A DNA stretch of 64,000 nucleotides, taken from contig CM059563.1 of assembly GCA_030386875.1 (NCBI GenBank), forward strand, positions 44,298,102 to 44,362,101. Reading direction: 5' to 3'. This DNA comes from Morinoia aosen (lineage: Eukaryota; Arthropoda; Malacostraca; Amphipoda; Talitridae). Made by a program: the position numbers and the translations under genes. This document shows, piece after piece, positions 25,301 through 37,300 of the stretch (within the stretch, counting starts at the first letter, position 1; every line of letters starts with the position of its first letter). Under the pieces are notes generated by a model, which ran no database searches, was not told the DNA's origin, and was given only the letters and a program-made list of their open reading frames with translations.

Positions 25301-28300
25301 ACGAAAAACATGAATTTACTGGAATAGTAAACTTAGAAGAATCTTTCAAGGTATGATTAGACTTAAATATTCAAACTCTCGACAATACAAAGACAAAAAC
25401 GTGCACATCAGATTAGATTAGATTATAAGTTAGTTTAAGCCTCCCTAACCGCTACAAAAATAGAGCGTATCGAAGAGAGGAAGGAGGAAGGCACCATTTA
25501 GTATGGAGATAAGAAAATGAGGAATCTATGCAGAAAGGGCATAGAAACAGTAAGATGGGAAAGAAGTTCATGAAATAAGATCAAAGTTGAAGAAGAAAGT
25601 CAGAGGTGCTGCAAAACAGGACAGTAGTGAACCGAAAAAAGTTGGTCCTTAACATAACAAAAAACATTTTATTTCAACAGAAAGAAGGCCTACCTAACTC
25701 TCAGCTCGGGCCCTCACATTTTCCCACTGGGAGCGCTAATTATTATAGATACAATAGTTGTATCACCCTGAGGGGACGTGCACATCAGATTAAACAAGAG
25801 AAAATAGGCAAGGCAGATCACTGCCGAGAAAGATGAATGAAGTAAATATGCATTGTTAATGAGGGATATGAAGATAGAGTTAGTAGCCTCAGGTAATCGT
25901 TAATTTGTTACTGGCGTTTTTCCTAGTGAGCAACGAGGAAAACTCTTTCTCCTAGTCTTTGAGCTCCCAACTTTGATAGTAACGGTGAGCTTGTTACTCT
26001 AATTTGACAAGTGCAGCTAAAGATGCAAAACATTCAAGTGTTGTACCTTGACACTTATGGTACACACGCAAGTACCATGGTGCGACACTTGCAATTGCAC
26101 TCACGACTGCAGCACGGCACTCACCACTGAGGTTTGAGCATGGGCTCAATGACGTCCTTGGAGCGGGAGCAGATGGGCACAACCATGGGGTTGTCCTTGG
26201 TGTCGATGTAGTAGCCTAACTCCTCCAGCTTCGCGGTTAGCTTCACGCGGCACTCGAACCGATGCTGGCCCTGAACAAGCATTGCTCAGTAGAAGTAAAG
26301 GTTGGATTTTACTAGGAGGAAAGCACTCATTTTATTTTTCAGTAAATGCATTCATTCGTAGTATGTGACAAGTACTTACATATATGTTGTTACTGAAGTG
26401 TAAACGCGTGTAATTTTAAAGGAGTAAATTCAGGTTTCTACAAATGGATGTATATTTGTTATTTTCAACTGTTGTCGTCCAGGTACAGAAACGACCTTAA
26501 ATACTTTTCATATTAGAAGTATATTTTTCCAACATTAACCATCGATGATGTCTTACACGTTTCAACTCAGTGCCATCTGTTTTAGGATAAGCAGCTACCC
26601 GCTCGTCAAAACAAAACAAAAAACACACGAGATCTTCTACTACTACTGGTATCATTACTTCAATTTAATTGAAAAATTTACCCTCACCTGGTATAAAATG
26701 GGCTCATCTGGCAAAACTATTGCGACGTTATGAACTCGTCAAATAGCAGAAGTAAATGGCAAATGGTTGAAGAGTTGAAAGATGGCAGTCAGTTTCCAAT
26801 AAAAACAGCTAGATATCAATAAAGAAAATTAAGAAACACAAAATTCACAAAATTTCATCAAGTGTTGGGCGATCCAATCTTATAAATTAGATTACTCTTC
26901 AAAAATCATTCAAAACACAACCATGCGGTAGGCAAAGGTTATACGATGCCAACAAACAGTAATACCACAATATTATCATTATTATCATTAAACCGGCTTA
27001 AAAACGAAGAGAAGAGCCTATATAGGATGTAACTGCTAAAAACGTGAAATCTATGCACAAGATCTGTTCCAATACAAGATGCTGCGCGAAATTAGACTAT
27101 TAGTTAGTTTAAGCCTCCCTATCTGCCACAAAGGCGATCCAAAGAAAGGAAGGAGGAAGGCACCATTTAGTATAGAATTATGGGAACGTGGAATCTATGC
27201 AGAGAAACAGTAAGTTGAGAAAGAAGATGATGAAACAAGATCAACGTTGAAGAAGAAAGTAGTAGGTGCTGAAAAAAAAGGACAGCAGTGAACCGAAAAT
27301 AGGTGGTCCTTACCACAATTAAACTATTTTATTTCAACAAAAAGAAGGCCTAGCTAACTCTCAGCTAGGGACCTCACACTTTTCCCCCTGGGACCGCTAA
27401 TTCCTTTAGATACAATAGTTGTATCCCCCTGAGGGGGGGGGGGGGGGGATACCCTGCAAATGGAAAACAGGTTATGAAGGAAGAAAAAGAAAAAATTACT
27501 AAGAAAGTATAAGCACTGAAAGAAGCGAAGTAGGCTTAAAAAATTGAAACCCACAGGGTCTATCAAAGCTGAGGTAACTCAACTTGGTGGGCCAGCCCTT
27601 ACAGCACATGAAAGACAAACTTAACTAACCTAAGCTCACTGCCTTTTCTACGCACTGAGGTGTAGATACCATAATTCCAAAAATTAACGTAAATCAGAGC
27701 AAAATACTCAAATGAACTTACACTGAACTCTCCATATCCCTCCACAATTCTGCCTTCATCCGTGAGAATGTTGACGAAGGGCAAATTGTGACGCTTGCCC
27801 ACGTCGTAATCGTTGGGGTCATGAGCAGGCGTGATCTTCACCGCACCTGTACCGAAGTCCATCTCAACGAATGTGTCCGTGACGATTGGCAGCACCGCGC
27901 CAGTGATTGGGTGCACCACTGACTGGCCGTGCAGGTGTGTGTACCTGCGTGGGTGTGCAGCAGTGTTAGCTGGTTGGTGCTAGTTGCAGATTAGATTAGA
28001 TAATTTTAAGGCAGTTAGAGATTAGACATGTTTAAGCCTCCCTAACCACAACTAAAGCGTTCCAAAGGGAGGAATGAGGATAGCTCCATTTAGTATGGAG
28101 TTGAGAGAGCGCGGAATCTATGCACTAAGTGTGTTCCTGCACAAGATTCCATGCGCATAGAAACAGTGAGTTGAGCAAGAAGTTCAAGAAATAAAATTAA
28201 ATTTGAACAAGTAAATAGTAGGAGCTGAAAAAATGACAGCGGTGAACCAAGAAAAGGTTGTTCCTAACAAAAGAATAACCTATTCTAGAGCAACAAAAAG

Positions 28301-31300
28301 AAACCATACTCAACTCTTAGCTCGGGACCTCACCTTTTCCTAATGGGAGCACTGATTGTATCCCCCTGTGGGGTGTGCTAGTTAAAGTGTTGATCAGTAA
28401 AGTACTTGATAGTTACGTGACTATTAATTAGTGTTAATTGTATAGTGATAAATCAATGTTGGAGTGTTCATTAAGTAATCAATAAGTGTCAATCTTAATC
28501 ACTCACCTCCTGTTTCTCTCAGCTGGATTAGTATGATACACTTCAAAGTAACGCGTTTAAATTAATTCCAACAGATTAAACTAGCGATCGTTTGATCTTT
28601 TACATTTAACATTTTCAACATATATTAGATGATTTTCTGATTACCCCCTCATGTGTACTACTTTATGTCAAAAAAAAAAATCGAAGTATTTAGTCAAGAA
28701 TGTTTGAGTTCAGGAAAACTAATTGAAGAGGAAAAAGGTTTATATACCACAGGAAGCATGGGTTAAGAGTAACACAGAGTGATTCCGTACAATAAGAGAA
28801 AGAAAAACTCACAAAAAAAATCAGAATGGGTTGCTAGCAAAAAACCATGTCCACTCTCATGAGACTAGAATGAAAAAAATCTTAAGAATTTACACTATAT
28901 TCTACTGCCTATTTTACAAATTTAATAAGGTTCACATTGAAGCACATAACCTGACATTGACATAAGTACTTCTCCCACCACATAACATTTTTATACAAGT
29001 CAGCTTAAAACTTCCTAATGTCACAACAGAGGCGATCTCATGAGAGCTGAGAGAAGAAAAAATTCAGTATGAACTGTAGAAAATGGTGATTCTATGAACA
29101 AAGCATGTTCCCCTCACAGGATACCCTGTGCATAGAAACCACAAGTTAGGAAAGATGAGGAAGAAAAGACAAAAAATAAAGAGACAGCCGAGAGGCATCA
29201 AAACTGAAAGAAACAAAGTGAACACAAAGTATAAAAGTGCCAAAAGCCTGTCAATAGTGTTACAAAAAGCAATGATGTAAAATTTACGGAAGACCATCCC
29301 TATGCTCTTAACATTATTTATTAGCAACACAAAGATACAACACAACAGAGCATCAAATTTCTTTTATGTTCTGTTGTGTTATTTCTTATTGTGTAGTTTC
29401 TTTGTGGAACAACCTCTTATCGTCCGGGTGCACTGCCACAGCGGTGTCTCCAAGCATGGTCTCTATCCTGGTGGTAGCCACGATGAGCCGCTCCTCGCTG
29501 TCCTTCACAGGGTACGCAAACTGCACCAGCACCCCGAACTCCACCTTGTCGGGGTGGCCTGGCACTGACAGCTCCGTGCGACCTGCCAGCTCCCGTTTCT
29601 CGACCTACAATGAAAGCAAGAAACATCAGCTAAATACATCTCGTGGGTTTGTTTTCTTCTTACAAGTATGTTTAAAATCTACAGTTTGTAGGATCCATAC
29701 AGTAAAAAATGGTAAAATCAGAATGTAGTTTTTGCGAAGGCATCTGGTGAACGAACAGATCATGCATTCAAAATGAAGTTTATGGAATGTGAGCATTTAC
29801 TGAATGTTAAATTATTTGAAGGCCAGTAAAATGTGACGGATATTTTTACAAAGGTCAGACTTCATTATAATAGGATTGTAAAGTAAAACAAGTCTACAAC
29901 TGCAAAAGCTCACAACTGTGGCAATAAATATGCTGACACCTGCGTGAAGGAGGACCAGGCTCATTTACTGAAGCCTATCAAACGCCCTAGAAAAAGCGCC
30001 GATTAGATTAGATTAGATTATTAGTTAGTTTAAGCCAACCTATCCGCAACAAAGGCTATCCAAAGAGAGGAAGGAAGAAGGTACCATTTAGTATGGAGTT
30101 AAGGAAACGCGGAATCTATGCAGAAAGGGCACAGAAACAGAAAGCTAAGAAAGAAGATCATAAAACAAGAAAAAGTTGAAGAAAGTAGTAGGTGCTGAAA
30201 AACAGGGCAGCAGTGAACCGAAAAAAGATGGTCCGTAACACAGCAAAAACCTATATTATTTTAACAAAAAGAAAGCCTACCTAACCTTTAGCTCAAGCCC
30301 TCACATTGTCCCCCTGGGAGCGCTAATTTCCATAGATACAATAGTTGTATCCCCTTGAAGAATTTACCAAACAGGCATAAATTTTAGACAAAAAAATACT
30401 GTTCTGGATAAGATCATTCGTTTATGTATCCGAGCCCCTGAACATCATATGATGGCAATAGCTTTGTCTATTTAAAACTCTTTTAATGGGGCAAAACATA
30501 AATCATAAGACTTTTCTACATGCATGATAATATGTATCAATTGCCCCTGAGTACATATACCTAAACAATGAAAGTGTGTGAAGAGCGTGTCTGTGATATA
30601 GGTTTTATTACTTTTCCCGTTTCCCACATAATTTTTCAGAGGAGGATACAAATGATATACTTGAACACGCAATATTTCAATCCACAAACAGAGACTGCAG
30701 TTATGATGCAGGATTCAGGTATCCACTTTACAGTGAGTGACGTTATCAAAACAATCAAGAAACGCTTTGTTGATTACCCTCTTTCATGGAATATTTTTCA
30801 CTTATTTTCACTCGGTGCCGCAACTTGCCGGGTACGCAATATTAGCAATGAAGGAAACACCAACCAAGGAGACGAAAACAAACTAGAATGAAAAAAATAT
30901 TAAGAATTTACACTATATTCTACTGCCTATTTTACAAATATAATAAAGTTCACATTGAAGCACATAACCTGACATTGACATAAGTACTTCTCCCACCACA
31001 TAACATTTTTATACAAGTCAGCTTAAAACTTCCTAATGTCACAACAAAGGCGATCTCATGAGAGCTGACACTGCACTGTGTACGCAAACACTGCTCGCAC
31101 ACACTTACAGAAACTACAGTCCACACAAAACACAGCGTTGCGCATTGCCACGGGCTGTACACGATCGACCCCTATAGCACACCTACACGAAGAAGCCCTT
31201 GTCCTCCCCCTCCTTGACCACATGAACACGCTAGGGACAAACTTCTACACCTCCACACAAGACCCTGCCCACCCGCTACACTACATGCAACAACCCCGGC

Positions 31301-34300
31301 CAACCCAACGAACATTACACACCACCCCGGCCACAAACCTCAAAACACTATACGACTCCCTCCCTCCCTGCCCCCCTGACACCTCACTACGCACACACAT
31401 ACACACACAGTTCACCTCACGCGCCCTCGCTGCCCTACCCCCTAACTCCCTCCTCGGAGTGAGACCCCCCCCCCCCCCCCCCCCCCCCGTCCCCTCGACG
31501 GAGCGATTCCTCCCCCGGCAGGATCGAGTCCACCTGGCGCGGCTGCGGTGCGGGCACCACACTTCACTCCCCTCATACATGCACAGAATAGGACTTGCGG
31601 AGGACGACAGCTGCGTCTGGTGTCATGCCAACGTGGGCGATCTTCCGCATGTCCTCCTACACTGTCCCGCCCTACACGCACACCGACACACACACACCAG
31701 ATACATGCACTGGAGCACCTCTGGACTCGCCCCGCGGACGTCGTGAGGTTTCTGCACGACGCGGGCGTCTTCCAGAGGCCCATATAACCACACCCCTCTT
31801 CGCCTAGGGCCGGGCCCGGTCTGGGGCGGCCCTGGCCGCGGCGGACCCCTTCGAGCGGCCGTCGGGGCAAAACAACAACAACAACGAAAACAAACTTTGT
31901 GTTACCCTCCACACAAAGACACTCATTCACCTTAAGCCTTCGTAGAGGCTCTGAATACAGAGATGAGTTTAAGGGGACCCTCCCGTCAAAATTGAATTTT
32001 GATCTGATTGGTCTGAAATTTGGCTACTATATGTATTTTTGCAAGAAAAACATTTTATTCGAGAAGTTTTTTGATTTAGGCCTTAGTTTTTTATGAAAAA
32101 CTCATTTTTTGGTTCATTTTTGGGGTGTTTTCAAAAGAATAGAAGTCATTGAATTTTTATGCTAGAACAAATACAAAGAAAATTTTGAAATTCTCGCAAC
32201 ATTGCAAACAAACTGATAGGCCTGAATTTTCTATTTGAAATTTAATTTTTTTTTAGATATGCGATATTTGATATACCGATGCGATAATATACCGAATTTT
32301 AAGGATTTGAACTAGCATAGAAAAAAGATAACGTACAAATTGGAAAATCGAGGACTATCAGTTTGTTAGAATTGTTTCAAGGATTCTAAAACTGTCTTTG
32401 TTTTCTTCCTAGCATAAAAACTCAATGACTTCTATTCTTTTGAATTTTGAAAATAAGTGACTTTACAGTATAGGCCAAAATCAAAATTTTTTGTTGAAGT
32501 GTAATATAATGGAAAATTTATGTAATTGAATGCTGTTTTCATTTTTATTTCGATAATCTCCATGCATAACATCATATTCACACTGTGAATTGTAATTTAC
32601 AAGAAAAAAAAAATTTTTTTTTACTTATTTCATAAAATTATGAAATTTTTGGTTTCCAGTCTGATTCTTATGAAATTTGACTTTATATGTAACCTTTGAA
32701 AAGAAACACAATTTCTTCTATACATTTTTTTGATTCAGGCCTTAGTTTTTGAAAAAATTTGACATATTGGTTTTTAGTCCACTGGTATTGATATTTCAAA
32801 AGAATAGAACTCATTGAGTTTTTATGCTAGAACAAAAACAAAGACAGTTTTAGAATTCTTGAAACATATCTAACAAAAGCAAATTCGCAAATTTTACATT
32901 TCTTCTTTTGTTTTCTTTTTATATGGGGTCGAAAATTCAAGATTTTGTTCCCTTAAACCCCGCCCGGGGGGATCTATTGTTCGTAGCGCCATAAAATTTT
33001 AGGACCGAATAGTCCACCACCTAAGGGTCCTTTTCTAACAAAAACATGAAAAATGACCATCGGAGAGAAAAGGGGCCTCGGAGGACCCCCTTAATTGAAG
33101 GAATTATTCATACAAGTATTATATTTTTGTTATAGTGATTGCGTTTTATGTTTAGAGTTTCTGAATACTATAAATAGTCGCCTACAAATATTTTCAATCG
33201 TACAAGTATTTACCGCAATGGACCTGTATCCTAGATACCCAATATATTAAAAACAGGGCCATAGGACAAAATTGATGAACCTTATTTCAACTTTCATCTG
33301 CATTTACTCAGTTCTTCCCTATCATAAGTAGTGATGCAAAAAAAACGGTTTTATTTGATTGCGTTTTTTTTGCAAAAAAAACGTGTTTTTTATGTTTTTT
33401 TTGTTTTTTTTTGTTTTTTTTTTGCACACCTAAATTTTTGTTAAGTATATGTTAGGGTTTTTTTTTGGACACCTAAAATATATTAATATCCATGTTTTTT
33501 AGTCATTTTATTGTTATAAAAACATCAAAAAGAAACCATACAGTAAAAGTGGTGGCAGATAACCCACAATTAGGTACCTAGAGGCATCTAAGAGGAACAG
33601 CCGGAGTCACAGAACTTATATAGATGGAGTCAAAATTCAGAGCTTACTATCTCTACTATGTCTGATTTTATTTTTAGGTTACCAAAAAAAATAAGACTTT
33701 GCAGAGATAATAAGCTCTGAATTTTGACTCCATCAATATAAGCTCTGTGGTAAGTTCTGTGGCTCCTGCTGTACCTCTTAGACTCCTCTAGGTAATTGTG
33801 GGTTATCTGCCACCACTTTTACTGAATGTTTCTTTTTTATGTTTTCATTACAAAAAAATGACTAAAAACCATAGATATTAATATATTTTAGGTGAACAAA
33901 AAAATATGCTGTTTTTTAAAAACATGTTTTTTTTACAAAAAATTCTGACTAATAAAAATGAACGGTAAATCTGAAGATGACAGTTGTCGATTTTCCACTT
34001 TTTGGTGCCTGAACCTTATTAATTGAATCAAAATAAACAAGTTTTCTTCTATTCTTTTTTCGTCTCAAATGAGTATTTTACGATTTATAGCGGTAAGTTT
34101 AGTTTCGTCTTTGATGACGAATGCGCTCGAATAAACAGCTACTCATCGATTTTCGAATTTTTGTTGCTTGAAATATGGTAATAACATCAAAATAAACAAC
34201 TTTTAATCCATACACTTTTCGTCAAATGAGTATTTAACGAGGTATAGCGGTAGGTTTGGTTTCGTCTTTCAAGACAGAGCGCTGGAAGCGAGACGCCATT

Positions 34301-37300
34301 GCAGTATTGCCATACAACTCGATCAAAGAATTTCTTTCCGCTTGAAAGACTGGAGTTGCGGTAAGTCATTTACCGCTATAACTAATAAAATACTCATTTG
34401 AGACAAAAAGTGCATAGAAGAAAACTTGTTTATTTCGATCTAATTAACTATGCTAAGGCATCGAAATTTACAAAATCGACAACTTTCATCTCCTTCAGAT
34501 TTACCAAATGAACATTAATATATTTTCTGGTACCAAATATAACCATGCTGTTTTTTTACAAAGAATCATGACCATAAAACAACTTATTTTATGTGACCTA
34601 AAAAGCCCCATGCAGTTTTCTAAAAAATAAACGTTTTTTACTAAAAAATCATGACTGAAAAACATGAATAATATATTAAAGACCAAAAAAATGTTTTTGT
34701 ACTAAAAGATCATGACTAAAAAAACATGAGTATATTTATGAGACCTAAAAACCCCATGCTGTTTTTAAAAAAAAATTGTTTTTTTGACAAACAATGATGT
34801 ATAAGAAAACCTGGAAATGAATATATTTTATGCGACCAAAAAACCATGCTGTTTTATTTTATGTATTTTTCATAAAAAATCGTGTCTTAAAATCATGGAT
34901 ATTAACATATTTTATGTTACCAAAAAAATCATTGTTTTTTTGAAACATGTTTTTTTTATTAAAAAGTTATTATTCATTTTTTGGTCACAAATTATTTAAA
35001 AGAAAAACACCCCTCAGGGGGATACTATTATTGTCTCTATGGGAACTAGCGCTCCCAGGGGGACAATGTGAGGGCCCAAGCTGAGAGTTAGGTAGGCCTC
35101 CTTTTTGTTGAAATAAAATGTTTTTGTTATGTTGAGGACCACCTTTTTCGGTTCACTGCTGTCCTGTTTTTCAGCACCTACTACTGTCTTCATCAACTTT
35201 GATCTTGTTTCATAATCTTCCTTCCTCTCTTTGGATTGCATTTGTTGCTGGGTTTGGAGGCTAAAACTAATGACTAATCTGATCTGTAAAAAAAACGTGG
35301 ATATTAATTTATTTTATGTGACCAAAAAACCATGATTTTTGGAAAAAAAAGATTTTTTACAAAAAACACAAGTGTTATTAAATTTTATCTGACCAAAAAA
35401 AACATGACATTTTAAAAACCATGTTTTTTCACAAAAAGTCATTAATGTCCTTGTTTTTTGTCATGATTTTTTTGGTAAAGAAAACATGATTTAAAAAAAA
35501 CAGAATGGTTTTTTTTTGGCACATAAAATATATTAATATCCACATTTTTTAATCATGATTTTTCTGTAAAAAAAATGGTTTTCAAAAAAACAGTATGGTT
35601 GTTTATGGTAAAATAAAGTATATTAATATCTCATGTTTTTTATTCATGACTTTTTTGTAACAAAAACATTCAAAAAACAGCATGGATTTTTTGGCCACAT
35701 AAGATATATTAATATCCATTAAAACTGTACCAGGTCTTAGAATAAAATATCCACAAAGAATCTATTCACTCTATAAAACCTTTCGGAGACTAGCTCCATC
35801 CTCAGTAAGTCATTCAGTCAAATGTTTTTCAGAAGGAACAGTGAAAATTCGTTGTCCATTTCACCAAATTTTACTGTATGACTGAGGATGGAGCTGGTCT
35901 CTGAAAGGTTTTATGGAGTGAATAGATTCTTTGTAGATATTTTATTCTAAGACCTAGTACAATTCTAATAAACATGATTTCAATATTAACAGCAGTCTTT
36001 GTTTATAAGTTTCTAAAGACAATTCGATTAAAGAAAAATAACTTGCCTGATATTTAAATTCGTGTTTTTTTAGTCAAGATTTTTTTAAATGTTAAAAAAA
36101 AAAATTTTTTTGGTCCCATAAAATATAATAGCCATGTTTCTTTAGTCGATTTTTCTGTTAAAAAAAATTTTAAAAAAACATTTTAAAAAAACAGCATTGG
36201 ATTTTTAAGGTCACATAAATATATTAATTTCCATGTTTTTTATTCATAATTTTTGTATAAATAACATGTTTTTTTTTTAAAACAGCATGGTTTTTTAGTC
36301 ACATCTCTATCAATGACCATAAGTAAAGATATGTTATTATAACACACCATTTTGGGAGTTGGAGGTCATTCACGTGTATTGTAAAATAAATGAAATATCA
36401 AAGCATGAAACCGCAGAAAACGAAAAATTTCATAAAACCATGAAAAACCATCAATTTAAGAAGTATGCTGTTTTATTTTGTAATTTGACATGAAAACAAA
36501 TAATGTAATGTGGTTCTTTTTCTTACCGAGTTATTTTCAGACAAAATATTTAAAAAAAAACAAAATATCCACGTTTTTTTTGGCCACGGTTTTTTTGTAA
36601 AAAAAAAGTTTTTTTAAAAAAAACGGCATGGTTTTTTTTGAGTCACATCTCTAATCATAAGGGAGTTAGGTAACTCTTAACATCCCAGCAGAGAGCAGCA
36701 AGTGTGCACAATTTGTTTCATAAACGGAGTACCGAATATTGACAAATTTGTTAGCTGTAAGGATTTTATACTAGGAAAAAGAAACAAGGTTTTACAAACC
36801 TTAACAAACAAGGTTTTCAAATTATCCTAACACAATCCAAGGATTGAAACTAACATTTTTATAAAGAGATTCAACAGTAGCTCATCATTGAGAGTACTCA
36901 AATATACAAAGAATGTAAGACCACGCTGGCAAGCCTACCAGAAATTCATCTAAGCACACAAGGCAGAGAGCCAGAGAGACACGCGAGACAGAGCCCCACC
37001 TCAATATCCGAGATGGCAGACTTGAGGCTGCACGACCAGTTCACGAGGCGGTTTGCCCTGTAGATGACGCCTTCCTCGTGCAAGCGCACAAACGCCTCCA
37101 TCACCGCAGCCTGCCAACATCACAAAGTCATTAGACATCAATGCCCACTTAACATGCTAACTGTGATGGCTTAAACTAAAGTTCAATATTCAACTCAAAT
37201 TTGAAGTCAAAAGTTACTAGCAGTATTACAAATCACATTAATGTTAAGTGATTGTTAAAAAATTTCAAACGACTGTGCAGCCCTGATGTTATCCTTTCAG

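Larger units (their letters stand above)
33300..36660. repeat. AT-rich zone of degenerate, inverted minisatellite units
   Basis: Long stretch built from variable units of about 70-100 bp that contain ATATTAATATCCATG, runs of T and A, and GGTCACATAAAATATATTAA. Units run in one direction at 33300-33500, 35450-35720 and 36050-36650, and in the opposite direction at 33850-34980 and 35280-35440. It is interrupted by three elements listed separately. Nothing codes here. Confidence 0.8.

Noticed and set aside
31281-31930. Minus-strand Gly/Arg-rich frames opposite the LINE fragment
   Set aside because: Antisense of a GC-rich LINE C-terminal region; the plus-strand frame has the RT block and zinc finger.
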